This document shows, in pieces, positions 18,831 to 27,214 of a stretch of 64,000 nt of DNA; positions within the stretch are counted from its first letter, which is position 1; each line of letters begins with the position of its first letter. The DNA lies in assembly GCA_947462875.1 (NCBI GenBank), contig CANHQJ010000010.1:62001-126000 (forward strand). The letters are read 5' to 3'. The DNA is from Verrucomicrobiia bacterium. Its GTDB lineage: Bacteria; Verrucomicrobiota; Verrucomicrobiia; Verrucomicrobiales; Akkermansiaceae. Both the position numbers and the translations under genes were made by a program. The notes beneath the pieces are model-generated. The model was not told the DNA's origin. It saw only the letters and a program-made list of their open reading frames with translations, and searched no databases.

Positions 18831-19916
18831 ATGAAAACACGCCTACCACAATCACTCAAGATGATCACTTTGCTGAGCCTGTTGGCCATATCGATGGGGA
18901 CCGCTCAGACCAAGCCATGGGACAACGATCCGAAGGGCATCAAGGTGTTCATCCTCGCTGGGCAGTCGAACATGGTCGGCTATGGAAAAACTGAAGAGGG
19001 CGGGAATCCCGATTGGGTGCAGGGCCGCAAGGATGTGCCAAAGGAAATCAAGGGAGGCATCGGCTGCCTGCGTTACCTCGCCATCCACGATGAAAAATTC
19101 CCGGAATACAACTACGCCTCGCTCTTGGAAGATCCCAAGAAACCGGAAACCAGCCCATGGAAGAGCCGCAAGGACGTGAAAGTCTGGTGGCGCAACGGTG
19201 CGAGCGCCAAGCTCGGCGGCCCTATCAGTAAGGGCGACCTTGGTCCACCATTCCAAGGCGCGCATGGTGCCTGGTTCGGTCCGGAATTTGCCTTCGGTCA
19301 TATCATCGGAGATTTTTACAAAAACGATGACGTGCTGATCATCAAAACCGCGTGGGGTGGTCATGCCCTCGGCACCAACTTCCGCAGCCCTACAGCCGTG
19401 AAAAAACGCGGCGGCGAGGTAGGCGAGTCGTTCAAGGCAATCTTCTCCGAATCCCGCGAGGTTCTCGACAATCTCGGCACCGAATTTCCCGAGTGGAAGG
19501 GCAGGGGATACCAAATCGTCGGTTTCGCCTGGCATCAGGGATTCAATGATCGTGTCACCAAGGAACTGGCCCCAGCGTACAAGGACAACCTTCCCGATTT
19601 CATCGCGGACGTGCGCGCCGAAATTGGCAAGCCCGAGCTACCCTTCGTCATCGCCACCACGGGCATGGCCGCTGGCAAACCGGAACCAAGTCCTTATTCA
19701 GGTTATACCCCTGTCGAGCAAGCACAGCTCTGGGTCGCAGGCGTGGATAAGCCGAAAAATGTTTTGTCCACCGATACCCGCCCGTTTTGGCGCGAGGTCA
19801 ACCAAGCACCCAGCACCATGGGTCACCATTGGAACCACAGCGCGGAAAGCTATTTCCTCGTCGGCAAGGCGCTTGCGGACGACATGCTCAAGCTGCTCGG
19901 CAAGCCACAAAAATAA
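18831..19916 (+). CDS. Secreted SASA-like carbohydrate esterase
   Basis: 361 residues. The N-terminal hydrophobic segment (MKTRLPQSLKMITLLSLLAI) is a signal peptide. The nucleophile motif FILAGQSNMVGYG, the central LIIKTAWGGHALGTNFR and the Trp-His-Gln segment FAWHQGFNDR place it in the SASA/DUF303 acetylesterase family. It is smaller than the SASA protein at 12.2-13.7 kb and lacks its N-terminal beta domain. The 178-bp divergent upstream region separates it from the minus-strand cupredoxin protein. It ends 21 bp before the PDZ/HEAT gene. Confidence 0.83.
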   Translation: MKTRLPQSLKMITLLSLLAISMGTAQTKPWDNDPKGIKVFILAGQSNMVGYGKTEEGGNPDWVQGRKDVPKEIKGGIGCLRYLAIHDEKFPEYNYASLLEDPKKPETSPWKSRKDVKVWWRNGASAKLGGPISKGDLGPPFQGAHGAWFGPEFAFGHIIGDFYKNDDVLIIKTAWGGHALGTNFRSPTAVKKRGGEVGESFKAIFSESREVLDNLGTEFPEWKGRGYQIVGFAWHQGFNDRVTKELAPAYKDNLPDFIADVRAEIGKPELPFVIATTGMAAGKPEPSPYSGYTPVEQAQLWVAGVDKPKNVLSTDTRPFWREVNQAPSTMGHHWNHSAESYFLVGKALADDMLKLLGKPQK

Positions 19917-19937
19917 AGTCAAGGAACGCTACGAATC

Positions 19938-22349
19938 ATGAATCAAACCAAGTCGATAGCCTCAGCTGTGCTGGGCATTTTACTCCTTGCCGCTCGGGTA
20001 TCTGCAGCACCGCAAGCTCTGCCAAATCCCGATTTCACCAAAGGCGAAGCCATTCCTGCCGAGGCACCGAAAGATTGGAATCTTGGTGCCACTGGCGCAC
20101 GGGGCTGGATGTACACCAATAAGTCCACCACCACCGAAGCCCGCCAGATCTACATCACCAAGGTAGCCGCAGGTTCGCCTGCTGACGGAATCTTGAAAAC
20201 CGGCGATGTGATTCTCGGCATCGCAGGCAAACCGATTTCCTACGACCCACGCACCGAGCTCGGCAAAGCTCTCACGGCCGCCGAAGCCAAGGATGGCAAG
20301 CTCTCATTGACACGCTGGCGCGAGGGCAAAACCGAAGAAATCACAATCACGCTTCCCGTGCTCGGAGCCTACAGCAAGACCGCTCCGTATGATTGCGAGA
20401 AATCAAAACGCATCCTTGAAAAAGGCTGCGAAGCACTTGCCAAACGGATGAACGCACCGGGCTACGAAAGAGAAAACGCGATCTCTCGCTCGCTCAATGC
20501 GCTCGGTCTTCTAGCCAGCGGCGATAGCAAATACGCCGCGCTGGTCAAACGCGAGGCGGACTGGGCGGCGAATTATGCCACCGATGGATACGCGACTTGG
20601 TGGTATGGCTACGTCTCGGTCTTCCTCGCGGAATACGCGATCTGCAGTGGCGACAAATCCGTTATCCCAGGCCTAAGGAGAATCGCCTTGGAGGCGGCCA
20701 AGGGCCAGAGCGCCGTCGGATCCTGGGGTCATCGCTACGCCATGCCCGATGGCAGGCTGCTCGGCTACGGCATGATGAACTCGCCCGGCATCCCGCTCAC
20801 CATCGGCCTTGTGTTAGCGCGCGAGGCAGGGGTCAAGGACCCGGAGGTGGCCCTGGCCATCCAGCGCAGCGGCAACCTCCTGCGTTTCTTCATCGGCAAA
20901 GGCTCCGTGCCCTACGGTGATCATGAGGCCTTTATGCAAAGCCACGAGGACAACGGAAAAAATGGCATGGCGACCGTGCTGTTCGATCAGCTAGGCGAAA
21001 AGGACGGAGCTGAATTTTTTGCCAAAATGAGCACCGCCTCGCACGGTAGCGAGCGCGACCAAGGCCATACCGGAAACTTTTTCAACATGACCTGGGCCAT
21101 GCCAGGAGTCGCCCGCAACGGCCCCAACGCCACCGGAGCTTGGATGGAGGAATTCGGTGCCTGGTACTTCGACCTCGCCCGTGCCTGGGACGGAACCTTT
21201 CCGCACCAAGGCCCTGCACAACCCAAAGACGATTCTTACGGAAAATGGGATGCCACCGGCATGTATCTCATCGCCTACGCCATGCCTTTGAAAAAAATCC
21301 GCCTCACTGGCAGCAAGCCCTCCATCGTTCCAACTCTCGACGAAGCGCAGGCGCGGCAAGTCGTCCTCGATGGCCGAGGTTTCACAGGCTACGGCGCATT
21401 CACCGCCTACGATGATCTTCCTCCGGATATGCTCTTTGAGCTGTTGAAAAGCTGGTCGCCGATTGTCAGGGCACGCGCCAGCATTGCCTACGCAAAACGC
21501 CCCGGTCTTTCCATCGAACCACTGATCGCCATGCTCGATGAGCCTTCGCTACAAGCGCGCCTCGGCGCCTGCGAAGCGCTTGGTATGTTCAAGGATAGAG
21601 CCGCCGCTGCCGTGCCCAAGCTCCATCAAACCCTCAGCGCGGATGATCTCTGGCTGCGCGTCATGGCGGCGAAGGCACTCAACGCGATTGGCAAGCCCGC
21701 CATGGGCTCCGTGCCCGATATGCTGCGCATGGCCATCAAAGGCCCCACAACCAAGGACCCGCGTGGCATGGAGCAACGTTACCTCATCAAATTTCTTTTC
21801 AGCAACCGTGGCGGCTTGCTGGGGAATTCGCTCGAAGGAGTCGATCGCGAGCTGCTGTACCAAGTCGTCCGCGCCGGCCTGAAAAACGAGGACGGTCACG
21901 CCCGCGGCGCCCTCAGCCCCGTGTTCAAAAACCTCAGCTTCGAGGAACTGCAACCCCTCATGCCCGTCATCCATCGCGCGATTCTCGACAAGTCGCCCAG
22001 CGGCGAAATGTTCGACGGCACGATTCAAATGGCCGCTCTCGAACTCTTCAGCCGTAACCATGTCAGTGAAGGCATCGAGCTGGTGGCCGATCACGTCCGC
22101 CTGCAAAAAGCCCACGGCAGCCAGGTTCGCATCGTCGAGATTCTCAATCTGCTCAAACCCTACGGCGCCCACGCCCAGCGCGCCATCCCCAACCTCGAAA
22201 AGGCCATCCACTATTTCGAGAACGAGGAAAAGGATTTCCCCCGCAATCTCAGTCTGGAGAAAGCCGAAAAAGTCCGCCAAGCCATCGCCGAAATCAAGGC
22301 TAGGACTGAGAAGCCGGAGTTGAAACAGCTGGGAGCGAATGCAAAATAA
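19938..22349 (+). CDS. Secreted PDZ + alpha-toroid + HEAT protein (DUF6288-like)
   Basis: 803 residues with a signal peptide ending SAAPQA. A PDZ-like domain (about 55-150: IYITKVAAGSPADGILKTGDVILGIAGKP) is followed by a helical region (about 155-480: CEKSKRILEKGCEALAKRM, WWYGYVSVFLAEYA) resembling an alpha/alpha toroid, then HEAT-like repeats (about 490-780). This resembles the PVC-enriched DUF6288 family; I assign that name by memory of architecture. No catalytic residues can be named. It follows the SASA esterase closely and may be a scaffold or protease-like partner. Confidence 0.65.
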   Translation: MNQTKSIASAVLGILLLAARVSAAPQALPNPDFTKGEAIPAEAPKDWNLGATGARGWMYTNKSTTTEARQIYITKVAAGSPADGILKTGDVILGIAGKPISYDPRTELGKALTAAEAKDGKLSLTRWREGKTEEITITLPVLGAYSKTAPYDCEKSKRILEKGCEALAKRMNAPGYERENAISRSLNALGLLASGDSKYAALVKREADWAANYATDGYATWWYGYVSVFLAEYAICSGDKSVIPGLRRIALEAAKGQSAVGSWGHRYAMPDGRLLGYGMMNSPGIPLTIGLVLAREAGVKDPEVALAIQRSGNLLRFFIGKGSVPYGDHEAFMQSHEDNGKNGMATVLFDQLGEKDGAEFFAKMSTASHGSERDQGHTGNFFNMTWAMPGVARNGPNATGAWMEEFGAWYFDLARAWDGTFPHQGPAQPKDDSYGKWDATGMYLIAYAMPLKKIRLTGSKPSIVPTLDEAQARQVVLDGRGFTGYGAFTAYDDLPPDMLFELLKSWSPIVRARASIAYAKRPGLSIEPLIAMLDEPSLQARLGACEALGMFKDRAAAAVPKLHQTLSADDLWLRVMAAKALNAIGKPAMGSVPDMLRMAIKGPTTKDPRGMEQRYLIKFLFSNRGGLLGNSLEGVDRELLYQVVRAGLKNEDGHARGALSPVFKNLSFEELQPLMPVIHRAILDKSPSGEMFDGTIQMAALELFSRNHVSEGIELVADHVRLQKAHGSQVRIVEILNLLKPYGAHAQRAIPNLEKAIHYFENEEKDFPRNLSLEKAEKVRQAIAEIKARTEKPELKQLGANAK

Positions 22350-22353
22350 GGAG

Positions 22354-22372
22354 AAGGGATTTGCAATCCCTT
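22354..22372. repeat. Hairpin repeat of the AGGGATTT family downstream of the PDZ/HEAT gene
   Basis: AAGGGATT-TGC-AATCCCTT, a perfect 8-bp inverted repeat with a 3-nt loop, 5 bp after the stop. It resembles the palindromes at 32367-32385 and 38767-38785. It may act as a transcript-end stabiliser. Confidence 0.6.
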
Positions 22373-22455
22373 GTTCTGAAGCTAGCAAGCCCCACGACCG
22401 TGAGTTCACTTCAACACCCTCCATTCACTGAGATACCAAATACAATCCATTCACC

Positions 22456-24696
22456 ATGAAAAAACTACTCCTTTTCCTCCTCACTCTCTGCACCGCCCAT
22501 GCGGCGCCGAAGCCGAACATTCTTTTGGTCATGGTGGATGATCTTGGGTTTTCGGATCTCGGGTGTTATGGCAGTGAGATCGAGACACCGAACCTGGATC
22601 GTCTTGCGGGGAATGGCTTGCGCATGTCGCAGTTCTACAACACGGCGAAATGCCATTCCTCGCGCGTGTCATTGCTGACGGGGCGGTATTGTCGGCAGGC
22701 GGGTGATGAAAGCTTACGACGCGCGGTGACGATTCCGGAAGTGCTCGCACCGGCGGGGTATTTCACGGCGATGACGGGGAAATGGCACCTTGATCAACAG
22801 CCCACGGATTTCGGCTTTCAGCGGTACTTCGGTCATCTATCGGGTGCGACGAATTACTATCGCGGTGACAATACCTTCCGCCTCAATGGCCAGCCATGGA
22901 GTGTTCCTAACGAAGGATTCTACACCACCACCGCGAATGTCGATCACGCCATGAAATTTCTCGGCGAAGCGCGCGCGGAGAAGAAGCCCTGGTTTCTCTA
23001 CATTGCTTTCAATGCACCCCACGCGCCCCTGCAACCGTTAGAGGCGGATTACAAGAAATATCTCGGTCGCTACGATGTCGGATGGGATGCCATTCACACG
23101 GCACGGGTGGAGAAACAAAAGAAATTCAGGCTACTTCCTGCGGATCTTCCCACTCCGCAGCGTCCTGATCACGTACGCGCTTGGGATCAACTCAGTACCG
23201 AACAACGCATCTGGGAGACGAAGCGCATGACGGCCTACGCGGCACTCATTGATCGCGTCGATCAAGAGATGGGGCGTCTCATCGCCGATCTCGAAAAAGC
23301 CGGGGAACTGGCGAACACGCTGATTCTTTTTGTGTCAGACAATGGTGCGTGTCCTTACGATCGAGCGAACACGAACATCGACAAAGAACCGTATCACCCT
23401 GATACCAATTGGACCGACAGCACCGGCTGGGCCTGGGCACGCAACGCACCGTTCCGCTACTACAAACAGAATCAATTCGAAGGGGGCATTTCCTCTCCGG
23501 CGATTTTGCATTGGCCCGCAGGCTTGAAGACCAAAGCGGGCGCCATCGTGGAAAGCCCCGCGCATTTGATTGATGTCCTGCCTACTTTTGCAGCGGTCGC
23601 CGGTGCCACTGTTCCTAACACTTTTCCCGGTCGTGAGCTCACGCCACTCGCGGGCATTTCTCTGGTACCGATTCTGGCGGGAGAAATCATTGCCAAACGG
23701 CCGCCGATTCATCTGCTCTACGGCAGCGATCGCGGACTGCGTGATGGCGAGTGGAAACTGGTGAGTTTCCAGAGCCAACCGTGGGAACTCTATCACATTC
23801 CCAGCGATCGCGCGGAAACCAAAAACGTCGCCGCACAGCATCCGGAGATCGTCGAGCGCATGGTGAAAACGTGGCATGCGATGAGCAAGGACGTGCTGAT
23901 GGCACCTCCGGCCGAGCTCAAGCCCGTTGCCACGGAAGCTACTGAGCAGATCCATCGCGAGTGGACGAAGTTTTACAAAGCCGTTTCCACCACCAGCAAA
24001 AAGAAGCGAACCCCCGCGCTCAAGCCCTTCACCCCTGCCGCTGATGCGGGAGGGAACTGGGCCATGACGCCCGATCCGAAACTGCCCAACGTACTGATTC
24101 TCGGCGATTCCATTTCCATCGGCTACACCCGCGACGTCCGCGCCTTGATGAAAGGCCAGGCAAACATCCATCGTCCGATGTCCGCGAACAACAAACAACC
24201 CGCCAACTGTGGCGATACCACCATAGGCATGGCCAACATCGATGCCTGGCTCGGCGACACCAAGTGGGATGTCATCCATTTCAACTGGGGGCTGTGGGAT
24301 TTGTGCTACCGCAACCCCGCATCCAAGGAGCAGGGCAATCGCGACAAAGTGAACGGCAAAGTTTCCACCAGCCCCGAGGACTACCGTCGCAATCTTGAAA
24401 CTCTCGTCACCAAACTCAAAGCCACGGGTGCGAAACTCATCTGGGCCAGTACCACGTTTGTGCCCGAAGGAGAGGCCGGACGGTTCGTGGGTGCTGACGC
24501 CAAGTACAATGCCATCGCCGCCGAGGTGATGAAAAAGCACGGCATCGCGATCAACGATCTCCACGCCACTACCAAGGCCTTCGCGGCAGACATGTTCACC
24601 AAGCCCGGTGATGTCCATTACACCCCGCAAGGCTCACAAATTCTCGCCAAGCAAGTCGTTGGATCCATCAGTCAGGCCATGGAGATCAAAAAATAA
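22456..24696 (+). CDS. Secreted sulfatase fused to an SGNH hydrolase domain
   Basis: 746 residues with a signal peptide (MKKLLLFLLTLCTAHA). Residues about 20-500 are a sulfatase: VMVDDLGFSDLGCYG metal site, AKCHSSRVSLLTGRY with Cys66, TGKWHLDQ, and FVSDNGACPYDR. The FGly motif is C-x-S-S-R, with Ser in place of the usual Pro/Ala. After a basic linker (TSKKKRTP, about 513-520), residues about 545-746 form an SGNH hydrolase: LILGDSISIGY, FNWGLWDLC, and GDVHYTPQG with the catalytic His. One polypeptide could thus remove sulfate and an ester. A -10-like TACAAT (22441-22446) sits 9 nt before the ATG without a clear -35. Confidence 0.85.
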   Translation: MKKLLLFLLTLCTAHAAPKPNILLVMVDDLGFSDLGCYGSEIETPNLDRLAGNGLRMSQFYNTAKCHSSRVSLLTGRYCRQAGDESLRRAVTIPEVLAPAGYFTAMTGKWHLDQQPTDFGFQRYFGHLSGATNYYRGDNTFRLNGQPWSVPNEGFYTTTANVDHAMKFLGEARAEKKPWFLYIAFNAPHAPLQPLEADYKKYLGRYDVGWDAIHTARVEKQKKFRLLPADLPTPQRPDHVRAWDQLSTEQRIWETKRMTAYAALIDRVDQEMGRLIADLEKAGELANTLILFVSDNGACPYDRANTNIDKEPYHPDTNWTDSTGWAWARNAPFRYYKQNQFEGGISSPAILHWPAGLKTKAGAIVESPAHLIDVLPTFAAVAGATVPNTFPGRELTPLAGISLVPILAGEIIAKRPPIHLLYGSDRGLRDGEWKLVSFQSQPWELYHIPSDRAETKNVAAQHPEIVERMVKTWHAMSKDVLMAPPAELKPVATEATEQIHREWTKFYKAVSTTSKKKRTPALKPFTPAADAGGNWAMTPDPKLPNVLILGDSISIGYTRDVRALMKGQANIHRPMSANNKQPANCGDTTIGMANIDAWLGDTKWDVIHFNWGLWDLCYRNPASKEQGNRDKVNGKVSTSPEDYRRNLETLVTKLKATGAKLIWASTTFVPEGEAGRFVGADAKYNAIAAEVMKKHGIAINDLHATTKAFAADMFTKPGDVHYTPQGSQILAKQVVGSISQAMEIKK

Positions 24697-24733
24697 ACCA
24701 CAAGGAAACAGTCGGGCTACCCGACATGCAGGT

Positions 24734-25816
24734 TTACTTGAGCAGATCCAGTTCGCGGCGTACCGGGCCTATCGTTCCGCCCGTGATGAAACGCGCCGGG
24801 GTGAGTGTCTGGCGGAAATCGATTTTACCATGGCTGATTTGAGAGGCCCAGCGCACCACACGGCGCACCACAGGCGCAATGTCCCAACTGATGCGCGAGA
24901 TCTCCGGTCGGCACCAATCAAAGCACTGATCGTTGTCCGTACAGGCTAACGAAACATCATCCGGAACGCGGATTCGTTTTTTGGCGAGAAACTGCTGGGT
25001 TGCGAGAAACAGCACGACTTCATCGACGATAAGTGCGGTCGGCGGTGTAGAACGGAAGAGAACATCCAGGCGCGCGTGATAGTCCTCGATACTGTCCTCC
25101 CATGGCGGAAGATTGTAGTCGCCCACGGGAAGTCCGTGTTTTTTCAGTTCTTCGAGAAACGCGGTTTCGGAGGTGCCGGGCACGGGCAGTCTACGGCGCG
25201 GGCGCACCATGAGCACGATGCGGCGGTGGCCGAAGCGGATCAAGGCGCGGGTCGCCTCCAGCAGCGGCGGCAGTTTGTCCGGACCCACCGAAGGCATTTG
25301 CAAGCCGATGCGACGGCCGAACATCGCGAAGGAGGGGAAAGGTTGTTCGGAAAACCACTCGAGCACCTCGCGTGAGGCGGAGAGGACGATCCACGCATCG
25401 GCTTCGGTTTGTTTGACCATGCGTGCGACGCGTTTGACATCCATGTTGAGGTCATTGAGATAGCGAGGGGCGTAAAAGGCATTGTGGCCATCTTCCGACA
25501 ACCTGTGGTGCGTTTCGACCATGTAGTTCAAGCTGCGATCAGAATCTTCACACGCGAGAATGGCGATGCGGAGTTTGGTGGGCGTTAGATTTTTTGGTTG
25601 ATGAATTTTTCTTTTTTTTCCCGGACCCTGGGCGATGAGGAGGCCTTCTTGTTCCAAAATTTTGAGCGCTGCATCCACGGTTTTGCGATCGATGCCGAAT
25701 TCCTCTGCCAGTTGAGGCGCTCCCGGCATTAGCGTGTTCCATGCGCCGCGTAGCAAGCGAACGCGTATGAACTGGGCCACTTGTTGTGAAGGGGAGAGGA
25801 TGGTCAATTGCGGCAT
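24734..25816 (-). CDS. GntR-type HTH / LacI-type sensor hybrid regulator
   Basis: 360 residues. The N-terminal winged helix (about 1-75: QVAQFIRVRLLRG, APQLAEEFGIDRKTVDAALKILEQEGLL) is GntR-like. Residues about 80-360 look like a LacI/periplasmic-binding sensor (IRFGHRRIVLMV, RVPDDVSLACTDND). Such hybrids usually repress sugar-uptake or degradation operons and respond to the sugar. It lies just beyond the sulfatase block and is divergent from the RNA gene candidate. Its own promoter appears leaderless. It is a paralogue of the regulator at 33626. The target is inferred, not shown. Confidence 0.8.
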   Translation of the reverse strand: MPQLTILSPSQQVAQFIRVRLLRGAWNTLMPGAPQLAEEFGIDRKTVDAALKILEQEGLLIAQGPGKKRKIHQPKNLTPTKLRIAILACEDSDRSLNYMVETHHRLSEDGHNAFYAPRYLNDLNMDVKRVARMVKQTEADAWIVLSASREVLEWFSEQPFPSFAMFGRRIGLQMPSVGPDKLPPLLEATRALIRFGHRRIVLMVRPRRRLPVPGTSETAFLEELKKHGLPVGDYNLPPWEDSIEDYHARLDVLFRSTPPTALIVDEVVLFLATQQFLAKKRIRVPDDVSLACTDNDQCFDWCRPEISRISWDIAPVVRRVVRWASQISHGKIDFRQTLTPARFITGGTIGPVRRELDLLK

Positions 25817-25822
25817 GGTGAA

Positions 25823-25850
25823 AACCTACCCAAAACGGGACATGTTGCAA
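25823..25850 (-). promoter_or_regulatory. Leaderless-type promoter of the hybrid regulator
   Basis: Minus strand: -35 TTGCAA (25845-25850), 16-nt spacer, -10 TAGGTT (25823-25828), then exactly 6 nt to the ATG at 25816. Transcription would begin at or next to the start codon. No Shine-Dalgarno sequence is possible on such an mRNA. Confidence 0.5.
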
Positions 25851-25862
25851 GATGAAAATAAA

Positions 25863-25891
25863 TTGCATAGTCCGTGCATCGCGCATAGAAA
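25863..25891 (+). promoter_or_regulatory. Promoter of the intergenic RNA gene
   Basis: -35 TTGCAT (25863-25868), 17-nt spacer, -10 TAGAAA (25886-25891). It is back-to-back with the regulator promoter and predicts a start near 25898. Confidence 0.55.
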
Positions 25892-25897
25892 GAGCGC

Positions 25898-26010
25898 GTT
25901 CAGGAGTTCCGACTCCTGCAACAGGTAATTTCCCTACGGGGGAAGAATCATGCTCTCGGGCATGGTTCAGGCGGGAAGCATTAAGGGGTTTTTGCTTCCC
26001 GCCTTTTTTT
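25898..26010 (+). ncRNA. Candidate structured small RNA with four hairpins
   Basis: A stretch of about 113 nt, preceded by a good promoter and closed by a strong intrinsic terminator. It contains three compact hairpins before the terminator: CAGGAGU-UCCG-ACUCCUG (25901-25918), UUCCC-UACGG-GGGAA (25930-25944) and CAUGC-loop-GCAUG (25949-25964). No credible ORF lies within it. The next gene has its own promoter downstream of the terminator, so this is not its 5' leader. I do not recognise it as SRP RNA, 6S RNA, tmRNA or a known riboswitch. A trans-acting regulatory RNA is inferred. The exact 5' end is a guess from the -10 position. Confidence 0.6.
25969..26010 (+). terminator. Strong intrinsic terminator of the small RNA
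   Basis: 12-bp stem AGGCGGGAAGCA/TGCTTCCCGCCT (25969-25980 and 25993-26004), 12-nt loop, T-run 26004-26010. A classical rho-independent terminator. Confidence 0.88.
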
Positions 26011-26025
26011 GCCTGCGAAAGCTAC

Positions 26026-26053
26026 TTGAGTGCGGCGCGGAAACTGCTAGAAT
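26026..26053 (+). promoter_or_regulatory. Leaderless-type promoter of the DUF1080 gene
   Basis: -35 TTGAGT (26026-26031), 16-nt spacer, -10 TAGAAT (26048-26053), then 6 nt to the ATG at 26060. The predicted start of transcription coincides with the start codon. Confidence 0.6.
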
Positions 26054-26059
26054 GCGCCA

Positions 26060-27214
26060 ATGATCAAGCGTGTTCTATTTTCCGATCCACTTGGATGGGT
26101 TCTTTTTTGGATGGTGCTGATGGGCACTGCCCGCGCGGAGGATTTGTTGTCCGGTGGGTCGATGCAGTCCTTTCGCTCCGTCAAGCATTGGCACACGGTG
26201 GCGGAAGTAGCGGCTGCTCCTGATGAGACGGCTCTGAGTGCCAAAGGGCAGGGGAGTATGTTACTCAATGGGGGAGAAAAAAACACCGGCATTCCGTTTC
26301 TCCTCACCAAGGGTGAATACGGAGACGTGAAAGTGGAACTGGAATTCATGATTCCCCTCGGGTCGAATGCCGGCGTCTATTTGATGGGTCGTTACGAGGT
26401 GCAGATTCTCGATAGCTTTGGCAAAAAGGAGGTGAATGCCGGTGATCTTGGTGGGATTTACCAACGCTATGATGCCAGCAGGCCGAAGGGCCAGCAAGGT
26501 TTTGAGGGAACGGCACCGCGTGTGAACGCGGCCAAGGCACCGGGCGAGTGGCAGACCATGGAGATCATTTTCCGTGCGCCGCGCTTCGATGAAGCGGGCC
26601 AAAAACAAAAGGACGCGTTGTTTGAGAAAGTCATGGTCAATGGCGCGGTGGTGCAGGAAAATGCGACCACCAGCGGGCCGACACGATCCGCCGCCTACGA
26701 GGGAGATGCGCCGCGCGGGCCTATCGCGATCCAGGGGGATCATGGGCCGATTGCCATCCGCAAGTTTCACGTCACGTCTCTCGATCCCGTGGACCAGCGC
26801 CGCGTGGCGGAGATCGATGCTTATTGGAAAACGGTATCGCGTGCCGTGAACGAGGGGGACTTCGAGGCCTACCGCGCGACCTGCCATTCCGAGGGCGTGC
26901 TGGTGAGTGGCAACAAGCGCATGACGCAACCTCTCAGCGCGGCATTGGCGCGATGGAAGCAGGAATTCGTGGATACGAAGGAGGGGAAGATGAAGGCGAG
27001 CGTGGTATTTCGTTTTTCGCGTCGTCTCGGCGATGCCACGACGGCACATGAGACGGGCATTTTCCGCTATGAGTCACAACGCACGGGGGCGCCTGCTGTC
27101 GTCGAGTATGTGCGTTTCGAGGCTTTGCTGGTGAAGCGTCAGGATGCGTGGCAGATCGTGATGGAAAACCAACAGGAAAGCGCCAGCGAGGATGCCTGGA
27201 AGGCGCTCGAGTGA
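26060..27214 (+). CDS. Secreted DUF1080 (3-keto-disaccharide hydrolase-like) plus SnoaL-like domain
   Basis: 384 residues. The signal peptide ends TARAEDLL. Residues about 30-235 form the ConA-like DUF1080 fold (FLLTKGEYGDVKVELEFMI, GSNAGVYLMGRYEVQILDSFG, GPIAIQGDHGPIAIRKFHV). Residues about 245-380 resemble a SnoaL/DUF4440 NTF2-like domain (EIDAYWKTVSRAVNEGDFEAYRA). DUF1080 proteins are often secreted sugar-related hydrolases or glycan binders in PVC bacteria. The combination with a SnoaL-like tail is uncommon in my experience. Its stop directly abuts the stop of the convergent neighbour (TGATCA, 27212-27217), so no intergenic base remains. Confidence 0.78.
   Translation: MIKRVLFSDPLGWVLFWMVLMGTARAEDLLSGGSMQSFRSVKHWHTVAEVAAAPDETALSAKGQGSMLLNGGEKNTGIPFLLTKGEYGDVKVELEFMIPLGSNAGVYLMGRYEVQILDSFGKKEVNAGDLGGIYQRYDASRPKGQQGFEGTAPRVNAAKAPGEWQTMEIIFRAPRFDEAGQKQKDALFEKVMVNGAVVQENATTSGPTRSAAYEGDAPRGPIAIQGDHGPIAIRKFHVTSLDPVDQRRVAEIDAYWKTVSRAVNEGDFEAYRATCHSEGVLVSGNKRMTQPLSAALARWKQEFVDTKEGKMKASVVFRFSRRLGDATTAHETGIFRYESQRTGAPAVVEYVRFEALLVKRQDAWQIVMENQQESASEDAWKALE

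Noticed and set aside
25969-26010. Terminator considered as a riboswitch or attenuator for the DUF1080 gene
   Set aside because: A good promoter lies between the terminator and the ATG, with only 6 nt of leader, so the DUF1080 transcript would not contain the hairpins.
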